Source: Corylus avellana (Eukaryota; Streptophyta; Magnoliopsida; Fagales; Betulaceae). Taken from it: a stretch of 64,000 bases of DNA. Under the pieces are notes generated by a model that saw only the letters and a list, made by a program, of their open reading frames with translations, ran no database searches and was not told the DNA's origin. The DNA is taken from contig NC_081545.1 of assembly GCF_901000735.1 (NCBI RefSeq), forward strand, positions 36,139,634-36,203,633, written 5' to 3'. Numbering within the stretch: the first letter of the stretch is position 1; the number at the start of each line of letters is the position of its first letter. This document shows positions 49,624-61,979 of the stretch, in pieces. The translations under genes were made by a program, and so were the position numbers.

Positions 49624-52600
49624 CTAAAGGAGCCTAAGATGAGCAGTATCATTCAATCTTTTTATCTGCCAACCTGTTTTCCATGAATGCTGCAACACCG
49701 ACACCGAAGAATCTTCTATGCAAATCTTATGTGACATTATTGGGCTGCACCCAAGAAGGCCTGTGAGGACACACTTAATTGGAATCGAATGAGTGAACAC
49801 ACCAATACAAGAGGAGGTACAGGATGATGTTCTGCCCCCTAAATCTTGAATGGAACTTTGAGGAGATATCTCGTCCTCAGCCTCATGATCTCCAGTAGTC
49901 ACAAATTGTAGCCTGCTCTTACCAGACTTCTTTCTTAAAAGCCCTTGCCGGTGCTTGTTATGCAAATCCCACTGAATTGGTGGGAGGGAAGGCCCATCTC
50001 GGTCATGAATGGAGTTGGTCAGAGCATGGGAATTGTGGTGGGAAAACCCTTGGCTCTCATTCTGATGGTTGGAGGGAAAATCTGATCTCAACTTTTCAGG
50101 CAGTCCCAGGACAGTCCCATTTAAGAACTGAACCATCCGGAATTCTACTTGCCTAAGTGATTCTCCAGATGGTGCAGAGAAATCAGGCTGCAATCTGTCA
50201 ATGAGGCTCAAAGTTTCAGGTGTATATACTTCTGATCGGAGGCAGCCCTCCCAATGCCCCTGACTCATCTCCACTAATGCATCTGAGGGTTGTATCCGTT
50301 CCTCCCCAATATTCATTTCCTGCAAGATTTTTAATGGGTGTCTAAATTATTCAATTGAAGTCAAGATAGAGAGAATATTTTAACAACTAAAATTCTCCAC
50401 ATCACACAACAAATGTCCTAGTTTATCTCATTATTCAAGCTAAATCTATCAGAAAGTAGTACTTAGGAGATGCATTTTTTTCAAAATCATAAGCAAATAA
50501 GTGGAGAATAGAAATCACTCTAACAATGACTGTACTACTATATGGTAGATAGAGCCTAGACAGTTTCATCTGATTAGCAAGATCAACTAACTCAATGATA
50601 CCTCAAACCCCAACTACTTGGAGTTGGCTTTATAAATCTTTCTATGCTCCATAACCTTTGCCATCTGTCTGCCATTGCCACTTTTACCCACATTCTCTTT
50701 TACCTTTCCCATGCCATTTCAGCATCTTCAACTTAAATTAATCCTTACTAGTTGCATGACCAAAAATCTCAGACATATTCCAACATATTCTGTCCAGGTT
50801 TCTCAACAAATGCATTGATTTAATGATTTATTTGTTCATGCCTCTTATTCATCTCAAACATCCTCGTTACAGCTACACATTACAACAAGTTGCTTCAATG
50901 CCTAGCATGAGAGACCATATATCACAACTAACTTTACAGCGTTATGGTCATCACTTCCTTGAATTTGATAGGTAATTATGATCACTCAATACTCCAAAAA
51001 CTTCACTTCATCCATTCTGCTCCAATAGATCCAAACTAACATGACACACGTTTTTCCTATCAATTTCATCTTCCACCCTCAAATTTACCCCCAATTTGAC
51101 TACAGTTCATTTTCTTCCATCATCTTAATCTTGCTTACTATGATATCCTTAGATTCTTAAGCATCTCAGCGTGTTTCTATCCTATAAATAGCATTGGCTT
51201 TAGCCTTTGAACATATTCAACAAATTGTCATAAAGAATTTCAATTAACAACTTATGATTTGCAAGGGGTATATATGATCAATTAATACTTTGAACCAATA
51301 AGAATCTTCATATGAATAAGCAATTCTTATCATTATTAACTAATCCTTCATCATGAACTCTTTGTGCTCTAACAGGTCCCTCTGTTCCAATTGATGCAAA
51401 ACAAAAAAGGATATGTAGCGGTAATTATGTGGATGGAGATACAAGGTGCAAAGAATATAATTGTAGATGCTTCCTTTGATAATCTAGACAAACGTCACTT
51501 TACAATTTAACCACTCCTGCAAGTAGGGCCAAAGAGTTGATAGTTCTGTTCTTCATAGGACATACACCAGCAACTATGGAAAATATCAGGTGGCCCTCAT
51601 TGATAGTATACAAACAACATATAACGTCATGGTATGGTGGCTTTATAAGAAGCATTGACTGGGGATGAGTTCAATATCAAGAGTGCACCAAGTGCTGCAC
51701 AGGGAACTGTAAGCATATAACCTTAGACTGGTTATTCAATCATTAGAAGATCACTCCAGCAAACACATAGGCTTCTGAAAAACACAGTATTCAATAGGTC
51801 TTATATATTCTACCTATCAAAAAAACAAAAAATGGGTCTTATATATTCTATTGAACTCATCAAAGGCTTATTCCAACTAGTTGGCTCATCCATACAATCC
51901 AACTCCAACATTCCACTCCATCTAGTGGCATGCCTTAATGTTGAGACGCTTCTTAATAAGATCCAAATAGTTGCAATTAAATTGAAGAACTTCACATTAC
52001 TAGCCGAGCAAAAAACATCTACCACCTCTCTCCCCTTCAACTTCTCCAACCACAAAATGATTCGAAAGAGAGAAACCCAGAGTTCAATACTTATCAAAGT
52101 TCAGTAATGGTTGGATGGATTACAAATACACAACTAGGAGGTTTAGCTGCATGTGCTGGAACTGACATATAAGCTGACCGAATGACCATTTTCAATAGAC
52201 TAGAATATAATCAATGACAGCAAAAGACTCTTAGGAACTACTGTTCGATCAATTTCATACATCAAATAATTGAAGTCCATGCCTGAGTTATTGAGCAACA
52301 GCTTTTTGCTCATCACTCCCAGATGTATCACAACTTGTCTTGCTTACAATTTTCTACATTTCAAAAATTCTTTAAGCTTAAACTAACAAAGAAACTTCTC
52401 AGCAACCTTAACATTACCCATTTCGCAAAATCCAAAATAAAAGTGATAGTCATTGTAGAGTGCTTCAAAATCAAAGTTAATGCATAATTAAAGACCCAAA
52501 TTGAAATTACCTGACAGATCGAAAGCGCCATTGAGCGTGCCCGGTTTAACGGCGAGGAGTAGACGGCGTTGAACCTCACCCGCTGAGAATTGAGAAGCAC

Positions 52601-53062
52601 GGCCAAGGCCCTGGCCTGCCGTTTCCCGGTCGACGTCAAAGCGGCCTCGGGGCACCTCCCGGCGACCAAATCTGGACTGAGGTTGAGCTCGCACTCGCCG
52701 TGGCTGATCAGAAAGACCTCCAAGACCATCCGATCAACGTCGTCGACGATCGCATCCGACGTGGAGAACACCGAGGGAGGTGGCGGGAGAGGCGGGGGTG
52801 GGGCCAGGACGTTGTAGGGGTCCCACACCTTGATCGACGGCCCGAGCCGCGGGGTCCCGAGCGAGGAGAGCTGCGGAGATAGCGGGGATGCGGACGCGTG
52901 GCACGGCAGCATCTCAGGCTCTTGTTCTAGAACCTTCTTCACCAGGTGTTTCTCCATTTCTCGCCTACTGGGTTCGCCATTATCGTCCTCTTCTTCTTCT
53001 TCTTCTTCTTCTTCTTCGTCCTCGTCGTCTTCGACTGCTGATACGGACTGGGTGGAGCCCAT
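49624..53062 (-). CDS. Histidine-phosphatase (phosphoglycerate mutase-like) family protein
   Basis: Two exons, 53062-52511 and 50319-49624, joined by a 2.2-kb intron, give 415 residues. MGSTQS fits an N-myristoylation site. A run of ten Glu (residues 16-25, from GAA repeats) follows, then a Pro-rich linker. The phosphatase core begins near residue 112. Its catalytic motif, normally RHG, reads SHG (S120-H121-G122) in LISHGECELN. Other core elements are present: GKRQARALA, YSSPLNRA, EMSQGHWEG and a second catalytic-type His at about 361 (GVFTHS). An insert of about 90 residues lies between the last two. The substrate is unknown, and a true glycolytic mutase role is unlikely. Its neighbour is the PPR gene, as in Arabidopsis. 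Confidence 0.92.
50600..51240 (-). mobile_element. Degenerate LINE-like fragment in mutase-like intron (weak)
   Basis: The plus strand reads CCCCAACTACTTGGAGTTGGCT, then ATCTCAAACATCCTCGTTACAGCTACAC and CCATATATCACAACTAACTTTACAGC in that order. These resemble, to my memory, a common antisense RTE-type LINE arrangement in plants. The frame is fully broken, so any element is an old fragment in the sense of the host gene. Confidence 0.35.
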
Positions 53063-55228
53063 TGGTGGAGGAGCTAAGAGCTATGTGTCAATGCACGAAC
53101 AGCAGAGATCCCACCGGTACCGTCAAGTTTAGATCTTTATAGACGGTGTTGAAAGCGAAACGCATTGCTGTAGAGCATGCAAGATTCAGGGGTCTATTAA
53201 GATGGAGAATACAATGGATGAGAGTAGCTAGGGTTTGAGGAGGAGTGCGACAGTGATAGTGAGAGATGAAGAGAGCATGTGATGTGGGTTCACACAGTGG
53301 AAATGGAAGCGGTGAGAGTGTGAGTGAGAGACGAGAGATCTACAATGGGAAGTGGATCTGGTGGTGTTCTCGGAGTTGGGCTTCCTTGGGTCTTCGTGTG
53401 CGGTGCGGGTGTTTTGGTTGGATTGGACGACACAATCCTACGCCAACGGAAAACGATATTCTACACCAAATAAGTCCATTAAGATTTTTCTCTTCCTAAT
53501 CAAAATAAGGAATTCTTGAGTAAGTTGCAACTACTCAATATTCATATATTAAAGTGAATAGAAATGAGAAAGCTACAATAAAAAAAATTTGTTTAAAAAA
53601 ATTGTAATGGTTGACTTGGATTCAATTAATTTGGACATGTTGTAAAAGAGTTATAAATTTTGTATTATTTAATAAATTTTTAAATGATGATGTAACAATA
53701 TATATATTATTATATATGTGAAATTTAATCTAGACCTTAAAACAGGTCCTTTTTCATTTTCAAGAGAATTCTCTTCCGATTACGTGGACATGGAGAATTC
53801 TCTTCCAATTTTGGTTGTAAATGATAATGAAGCAAAGCAATACGTAAGGATTCTCCGGTTCGCCTTCTTTGTACACTAAATTAAAAATGCTAACAATAGT
53901 TTTGATTCGAAATTATCTTCCGCATATTTAGCACTAGTTGTGTTATTCTCATTGTAGCTATGTATTTATTTTTTCCAGGCTTGAGAAGTTTCCGTCCCTT
54001 TTCTTTTCCAATTAAGTTATGGAAACAATGACTTTGTTTGTTTGTTAAAGAACAAAGCCTTTTTCTTTTCTCTTTTGTTTTATTTTTTAAAAACAAAATA
54101 TTTAATACTGTTTTCACTTTTATTTCATAAGATAACAGTTTTTTAAACAAAAACAAACGTAATTGAACAATGTAATGTAATGTAATGATATTTTGAATTG
54201 CCAGCTTACTATAGTAATAGCCTAATAGGCATCAACAGTTCCGGTTTTACCCTTTAAAAGCTCTGGGCCCTGAATACTAGCTTCTGCATTTGGAATTTGG
54301 GCTCACTCCCATTTATTCTCCTAACCGACTATTTCTGTCAACGTCCAATACAGGTTTTGGACGTGCCACCTCATTGGGCTTCTATTGGATTTGTAAGCTG
54401 CAAGAGTACCTGGTTTTTGATGCTCAGCCTGGTTTCTAGCTCAACATTTCATGGACCATAACTACTTTTTTCATACATAAAATGATAAAATAAAGCAATC
54501 TCCAGACTTTGCTCATGCTTGTCTACTTCTTCAGGCCTCCAATTGGTGTCCCCTATTTACATTTTGAGGCTCATTGAGCTTGAGCTTGCTGGATCCTTCC
54601 GTTTTTCTTTAGCATTACTGTCTCCTTTACAGCACTCCTTGCCGCCTCATCAAAAGTATTTTTTTTAGTTATTTTAGTGAGACAATATAATCAAAATAAC
54701 CTAAATATTCAGTCTCACTACTTTAACCAAACAAAGTAGTGAGGTAATTGTAAACAGTACTCACCAAATTTAAAAATTATTATTCACTCACCAATTGGTT
54801 AAACAAATATAATTTCTCTCTCTTCCTTTTTGCTTTTTGTTTCTCTCTTTTTTCTTTTTTATTTTTCTTTCCCAAAAAGTGTGATTAAACAAATATTATT
54901 AGTTTTTTTTTCTTCCGCCAAAAAGTGTGAGGGGGAACTCCCCATATGTTAATACTAGTTAAACATATGGTATTATGCATAATGAGTTTGCTAATTTGCA
55001 AAATGGGGTGAGAATAGAGAAAGAAAGATGAAGAAATACAGAGAGATAAATAAGACAAATATTCCTAAAATAGACCATTAGAAAAATACAAACATTTAAA
55101 AATATAAAAGTTAGAAAAAGAATAAACAAATCTTTAAAAAATAATATTTAAATAGAATAGTGAAAGTGGATTGTTAAAGTAGTGAGGTTAATGTAGGTGT
55201 TCTAAAAAGGTGAATTGTCAAAGATGAA

Positions 55229-55391
55229 AGTAATGCTAAATTATAATTATCTCATAATGTAGACGTGGCAGCTTCAATTCATTTTTAAATTATTTATTGA
55301 TAAAAAAATAAATAAAATAAAGAGTTTGTTGGGACTACCACATCAACATTATAAAATAGTTATGAGATAGAAATGTGTTTCTATCATTACT
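55229..55391. mobile_element. Candidate MITE, 163 bp
   Basis: The left arm starts AGTAATGCTAAATTATAATT and continues ATCTCATAATGTAGACGTGGCAG. The reverse complement of the right arm reads AGTAATGATAG, then ATCTCATAACT and GTTGATGTGGTAG. Motifs therefore match in order with indels. There is no coding capacity and no clear target duplication. Confidence 0.6.
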
Positions 55392-57469
55392 CCAAGGATG
55401 ACTATGATATACACATAATGAAATAAATATTTCTAAACCATCAATGTATTGTATCGATCTATTAATATAGTTCACATCTACCTATATCAAAACAAGTATT
55501 GTTAGGAGTATTACAACTTTTACAAACTAATGTGACAGTTTACCTTACCACTAAGCAAAGCAAGGTAACTTTACCTTCCCACTTAGTAGAGCAAGCTAAC
55601 CCCACTTTCCATTAGCATAGTCTTGTAAAATATTGACCACATAATGGTGAGATACTTTAATGATTAAGAGCTTTAACAAAAATTAAAAAAAAAAAATCCG
55701 CCAAGGCCCAAGGGGGTTAGATTTATTAAAAGGCAACAAACAGCCAGCCTTTATAGGTTCATTGAGTTGTGTGAATGTTGTCTCCACAATTTCAGTAAGA
55801 CAACTTTGTTATTCCTTTGATGACCCGTATCTGTCTTTTTGTATCTAATGCACATACGATTCCTATTTCTTAATGTGTCTCTTTTCATCTCCTACAAGAC
55901 ATCGGGCTCCTTCTTTTTTGTCGTTTTGGGTTTGTTTAGCTGTCGTTTACTTTACACCTGTGTAGACCTGTCCCCGGTTTTCTTCACATAACCGCAGACA
56001 AAATAGTGTATAGTGGAATATAAGATTGTTATTGTAAAACGAATCATTTGTTTGTCGTTTGGATCCTTTTGAAGTACAAGAAAGAGGAGAAAATGGAAGG
56101 GAAATTGTTAAAATACTTTTGAAACTTTTCAATAATTTTTTTTTTGTGTGTTTCTACCTTTCTTTCGGTGATCCACACAAAAGAGGTGAAATCTTGGGAT
56201 GGGATAGATAAAGTGAGTGGAGAATCTTATATGCATTTTTCATAATCAGGCGGTGATATGCGATGATTAATGCTAAAGCAAAATGATTACAGCTTAGACC
56301 ATCCAAGAATGGATTTCATGCCAAGAATGCATTAGATCATGTCACTCGATCATCTAATACTTATTTTTTTAAATGTTTACTCTGCATGTTTTTAGACTTA
56401 TTGTTGGATTATTCAACCCCTTTTTTGTTTTTTATTATAATCTTTGTTTGATGTATATAAAAATAAAAAATAAAACCTAGAGACCTACCCTGGCTATCCG
56501 ACCAACCGGAGTCGGAGCCCTCATCAAGTGGGGGTCCTCTCTCACATCCTTGTGTTATTAGCCGTGATACCTTATCTTTGGACAAAAATGAGAAAGAATC
56601 CGAATCCTAATCCACCCTGGATTACTCATCCATTAGCCATCCATGAGCAACTTTTGCTAAGAATAACGCAAAAAAAAGAAAGAAAGCAAAGAGTCCTAAG
56701 ACGCAATAGACACTAGGGTAGTCTTTTAAAAAGTTTCCCTACTTTCCTTTAATTTTGTTCAATGGATGATAAAACAAATAAATGGTCGGTCCACCAAAAT
56801 AACTTGCATGTGAATCCTTATCAAGTTGATGATATTCTCCATCGTTGACATGTACACTAATTTGGACAATATACATATCTACTGTGCTATACAGCTGGCT
56901 TGTGGGCTGTTGCAAGAAGCTTTCATCTGGGGATGATCTTGTCTCCGGATCGGGATCCCTGTAATTGGGGATTTTGAATAATTGTTTGTCCTGATTTTCA
57001 ATATATATAAAAAAATAAAAAATAAAAAAAGCCCCACCAAATAAAATTGCAGATATTTATAATGCAAATAAAAAAAAAATGCTTAAGAATATATCCAATG
57101 AAATTTCACGAAAATTGTATGAGTGAATCATTCTTTGTTTAAAAGAGGCAAGGATTTGACTTTTGTGAATCATTAGGTTAGTAACGTAAAATAATAATAA
57201 TAATAATAACAATTAAAAAACTTTATTTTGCTCACGCAATCCTATACATTCCTTATAAGCTACACCTTTTAATTTTGTCATCGTGTTTAGTTTGAACATG
57301 ATTCTCTTCGTTTTAATTAAATTTTTTTTAAAAAAAATTGTAAATTGTCACATTGTGAATGTATTTTCATATAATTAAAATGGACTTATGTGTCCATTTG
57401 TTAATTTTTTCTTAGAAGATACTTTTTGTTTTCGTTTTTTAATATTTTGAAAGGTTTGTTAATATAACT

Positions 57470-57832
57470 GTTTTAGATGAGAATAACTTCTATAAGGAAT
57501 TGACATAAATTAGTTATTTTGTGCCATCCAATAAAAAATGAACATATCAGCATATTGCACAAAATGAGATAAACAAAAAAAAAACATTGAATTTTTGACG
57601 GAGGAGAGGGCGGTGATAGTGTGGGCAATGAGGGGAGGCGGTGGGTCTCTAGGTTCTATAACGAATTCACGATTAAATGGGAAAAAATGAATTTTGTGAG
57701 AAGTAAAAATCCGGTGTTTTTATCTCTATCTAATTTTGTGCAATATGCTGATATGTTCATTTTTTATTCTATTGCACAAAATAGAAAAATTTATGCCACG
57801 TTTTTATAAAAATTATTCTCGTGTTAGATTTA
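57470..57832. mobile_element. Foldback MITE with arms of about 100 bp
   Basis: The left arm (about 57470-57564) and the right arm (about 57732-57832) are reverse complements over nearly their whole length. The inner 34 bp (AAAAAATGAACATATCAGCATATTGCACAAAAT) match almost exactly, and the outer part continues with ATAAATT, TATAA and GAGAATAA blocks. The 165-bp centre is unrelated and non-coding. The long perfect inner arms suggest relatively recent activity or conversion. Target duplication is not certain. Confidence 0.8.
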
Positions 57833-58450
57833 TAGGAAAGCACTACCAATATTGCTTCAACTCTTTTCTTTCACAATCATCAACATGGTAAAAACTTTTT
57901 CTTTTTTCTTTTTTCCCCTTTACCATTGTAGCAAGAAAAAAAAAATGTTAGGTGCTCTTCGTATGCTTATAATGTTATTCTAGTCATAGTAAATATTAAT
58001 TTTTAAAATATGAGTGATAGAAGTAAAGCCCATATTTTTTTTTTTGTCTTTTAAAAAATAATATGTATGTAGGACTAAAAACCCACCAAAGGGCATTTAA
58101 CTTTTTTTTTTTTTAAAAAAAAACATTATTTAACTTTCCTCACTGTTTCATTCGCAATGAATCAATGATCATTAAATAGGACAGGTCACAAATGCTCTAA
58201 GGCCATGTTCAAGTTACCCCTGTTTCTGCCCAGAAAAAAAGGCTCATCTCTCTCTCTCTCTGTCTCTCTCTCTCCTTTCTGTGTGCATGGAAATGCGTGT
58301 CTAATACAACTGCAAAAACGTTCTCTTCCTAACTCCTCCAATAAATACTTCCGTTTCGCATCCTTCACTTCAGTGCCGGTGCTTTTGAGATCCGGCGAAG
58401 TCTAACACTAAATATATATACAGTGCATCCATCGGATCTCTGCCGGCGAT

Positions 58451-61120
58451 ATGCTCAGATCATTAGCCAGGTCAGCACTGTTTAAAGCTCAAACTAGCTA
58501 GCTCTTGTTCCTACTTTTTCACCGTGTTTTTAATATATATATGTGAAAACTAAAGGGTGCTGTTGTTTGCCCTTTTCACAGAGAGTTCAAGTTTGTAGCT
58601 GATCATCATGGTTTGCTTTGTAAACGTCCGAGATTTTATTCTACCGGAGGCAGAGGAAGGTAAGCTCATTTACTACTCCAGTACCTCTGCTTTTTTTTTT
58701 TTTTTTCTTTTTTTTTTTTTTCTTGTTTAAAGAAGTGCAACATAATAAATCCACGTTGACCCTTTCATGGTTCTCGTAATGATCAGGAAAAATGAGAGAA
58801 AATTCCTGAAATGATTCAAATAACTCCTTTTAATCTTTCGTTGTACATTTGGACCAAGTGGGGTTTAAGGATTTTATTTTATTTTATTTTTGGCATAAAC
58901 CAAATCTTTAAAATATCTCAAGAAATGATTGCTTAGGTTGAATATATGGATTAGCGCTGTAGACATGTTTTGTGAAATTGTTTTTAGTTAAAATGATATA
59001 TCTAGCTAGCTCACCATTTACTATTATTATTATTTTTGTGAAATTGGTTATAATTGAAGCTTAAATGGGATATACTGGCCATTCTTAGCAACTTCAAGGA
59101 AAAGATAAAGCCATCATATACATCAGCCTCGTCAGCACGTATTTTTTCCCCTCAATTCTTGATTGTTAATTTACTTGTCATTCTCAATTGAAGTCGGCAA
59201 TTTTAGTCCATTTTATTCATTTTCTTCGAAGCCTCGAGGATGTACACATGAAGTCATCACATACGTCCTATATATTTATACAATACACGGTTGTTGCAGT
59301 GTCCTGGAGCATCTTGGGATAAGTTTTTTTGTTATTAATATCATGTGAATATTGTCTTTGTCATTATTAAAGTCTTAATTAAATTATTAAATTTACGTCT
59401 CGTGTCAAATCCCTTAACCTTAAACTGATTGATATATAAGAAAGAGATACACTATAATATCATGTGAAGCACATGTAATATTGCAATAAATTAAACTAGA
59501 ATTTTGATTGATTCTTACATATCTATCACCAAGTACAAGAAATGGTGCATGTCTAAGTTACTTAGCATGTTCTCTTGCCGTAGATGTTGCAACCCATCCA
59601 TTTCTTTATTCCTTACGGAATTCAAAATTTGTTAAATCTTGTTATATTTTACGGATTCTGTAATGTATTGTTTAGTTCGTGTAAGAGATCTAGTACTAGA
59701 ATTCCACCTGTTTGGGTAGAAAACCCGAACCCAACTACTTGTTGGTCATATTCAAACTCATATGAATTGGTTATAATGCATGTAATGAGAGCTTATTGCT
59801 CTGGATCCTCCATATTTTTCAACAAAAGGGTGCAAGAGGCTGTTTGCTTTCTAATTTCGTAATGATGATAGCTTATTGCTCTGGATATATCCTCCATATT
59901 TTTCAACAAAAGAGTGCAAGAGGCTGTTTGCTTTCTAATTTCTTCTACCGTCTCAAAATCAAAGCAAAGCAAGAATGGATTATGCTGTGCTGCCACATGC
60001 AAAATGCGAAAGTTTCAAAATTTTTACGGCATGCTTTATTGTCCAATTATGACAAATTTTCACTTTGCCTTTCACTTTTTTTTATGAGTGACTCATACAT
60101 ACGGTGTCTGGGTCCACAACAACATCATAAAACTCAATGAATAATTTCAAAGTTGATTGGACAACTCCTTTTCGTACCATCTTCATTTTGAACATTCATG
60201 GTTTTGCACACAAACAAAGGTAGCTGTTTCTCGAACGCCACGACTAGTCTAGATTTGTCTTCCATCTCTTGTGATTGATAGATATTATTATGTATTTGTT
60301 TTGCTCCGAAAGCAGGCTAGAAGGAAAAGTAGCTCTAATAACAGGGGCCGCAAGCGGGCTTGGAAAGGCCACGGCCCACGAATTCATCCAACATGGGGCC
60401 CAAGTAGTCATTGCTGATATTGATACTCAACTTGGCCCAAAAGTCGCCAATGACCTGGGCTCTGCAGCCCACTTTGTCGAATGTGATGTGGCCGTCGAGT
60501 CCCAAGTAGCGGAAGCTGTAAATGTTGCCGTGTCCCGCCATGGAAGACTTGACATAATGTACAATAATGCCGGAATAGTGGGGCCAACGATGCCACCGAG
60601 CATTGCGGACCTTGACCTAAACGAGTTTGACCGGGTCATGCAAGTCAACGTCCGAGGTGCAATGGCCGGGATAAAGCATGCAGCCCGAGTGATGGTACCA
60701 GTGGGCTCAGGCTCCATTCTATGTACGTCTAGCATAAGTGGGCTAATGGGTGGGCTTGGGTCGCATCCATACACAATATCCAAACATACAATAGTTGGGA
60801 TTGTGAAGTCCGTGGCAAGCGAGCTATGCCGAAGTGGGGTCAGGATCAACTGCATTTCACCAGCGCCAATTCCTACGCCAATGGCTGTGGACCAAATAGG
60901 CAAATTCTACCCAGGTGCAGCAGAGGAGCAAGTGATTGGAATTGTGAATGGGCTTGGGGAGCTCATGGGGGCAAAGTGTGAAGATATCGATGTGGCCAGG
61001 GCTGCATTGTATTTGGCATCAGACGAGGCCAAGTATGTAACAGGACATAACCTGGTAGTGGATGGAGGGTTCACCTGCTTTAAAACTCTTGGCTTCCCCT
61101 CTCCCGATCAGATTGTCTAA
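58451..61120 (+). CDS. Short-chain dehydrogenase/reductase, NAD-type, probably mitochondrial
   Basis: Three exons (58451-58470, 58582-58659, 60316-61120) give 300 residues. Exon 1 has only 20 coding bases, and exons 1-2 encode a basic presequence (MLRSLAREFK...RPRFYST) that suits mitochondrial import. The SDR core starts at residue 33. TGAASGLG is at 42-49, and D67 ends beta-2, which favours NAD(H) over NADP(H). NNAG is at 116-119, catalytic N144, Ser in SSIS (171-174), and Y185/K189 in YTISK. The family includes secoisolariciresinol and xanthoxin-dehydrogenase-like enzymes that oxidise hydroxyls. The exact substrate cannot be told. Intron 2 (1656 bp) holds a tandem duplication. In Arabidopsis SDR genes sit next to the mutase-like gene, as here. 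Confidence 0.93.
59790..59942 (+). repeat. Tandem duplication of about 70 bp in SDR intron 2
   Basis: Copy 1 (59790-59858) and copy 2 (59870-59942) share AGCTTATTGCTCTGGAT, TCCTCCATATTTTTCAACAAAA and TGCAAGAGGCTGTTTGC in order. They differ by a 4-bp insertion (ATAT) and one substitution. The high similarity shows recent origin. An 11-bp spacer separates the copies. Confidence 0.93.
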
Positions 61121-61979
61121 CATTGCAAAATCTTGTAATATTGTTGTCATTCTGGCGGTATGGCATGTCTTTGCTCTTTGTTTTTTTTCCTTCTTTGGAG
61201 CATATATTTGTATCGGCTTAATTTTGCTTCTTTGTGACTTTGGAGGACTTGATGTCTATTGCTCCATGATTGATTACATGAACTTTGTGAAATTTGGCGA
61301 GGTTTTAACTTTTAACAAGGGAGAGAAAAGAGAGAGAGGGGAAGAAAAGCAAATATTGTGAGTAGATGAAGCTTTATAGATTAAGAATGGGGTACAAAAC
61401 TTAATAAACTATGTAAGCAATTTGTGTTTCGCGCCCGTTTTAAAATGTTAGAATTGCATACCCACTACCTACACAATTGATCTCGATGAATAGCGCACTT
61501 TAATTTTGGTTATGGGGATTGTTTGCAATTCGTTACCTGCTCAGACAAATAAATCTTATTGTGATCTCTCTCGTTAGCTGTTTAGATTGACTTCAATTTG
61601 GTGAGTGAATTACAGTCAATTTCATTCTTCCTAATCTACTCATTTTTCCTATCCATTTAGGGTTACGACTACAGATCAAGGCTGTCATATTGTAAGTTAT
61701 GTTCCAGTATCTCTTGTGCATTGGAGCTTTCATTTACCACAATTGCAATTCTAGCAGTTCCATTCTATGTTCTTTTAAACTTTTTCTTTTTTACTTTCTA
61801 AATATTTTTTCTTGAATTCCACAACTTACTGATATTAAGATGTAGCGTTTTAAAAGAGATGAGCACCGACTAAAAAGAACCGAATACAAAGGAGTATATA
61901 CATAAAGAGATAAAATGCTCAGGTTGGCTGTTACGGTTATGAAAACAAAAAATCATAACTTCCATCAGTATCACCATAG
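61121..61979. other. Convergent spacer between SDR and MADS genes
   Basis: Both flanking genes end here, so the sequence is mostly 3' UTR and spacer. No coding region can be supported. A frame overlapping the SDR stop (61062-61361) is a shadow. Confidence 0.5.

Larger units (their letters stand above)
53063..58450. other. Divergent spacer upstream of mutase-like and SDR genes
   Basis: These 5.4 kb separate two genes that point away from each other. The first 250 bp form the mutase-like leader and promoter; the last 250 bp, with a CT run at about 58247-58274, form the SDR leader. Between them the DNA is AT-rich with one clear MITE (57470-57832) and one weaker one (55229-55391). No gene is supported. 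Confidence 0.5.

Noticed and set aside
52530..53142. Several Ser- and Arg-rich frames on the plus strand opposite the mutase-like exon
   Set aside because: They are shadows of the GAA/Glu-rich coding exon on the other strand.
54650..55210. AT-rich stretch with GTAGTGAGGT-like blocks at both sides, a possible MITE
   Set aside because: The ends do not align as inverted repeats with confidence and no target duplication is visible.
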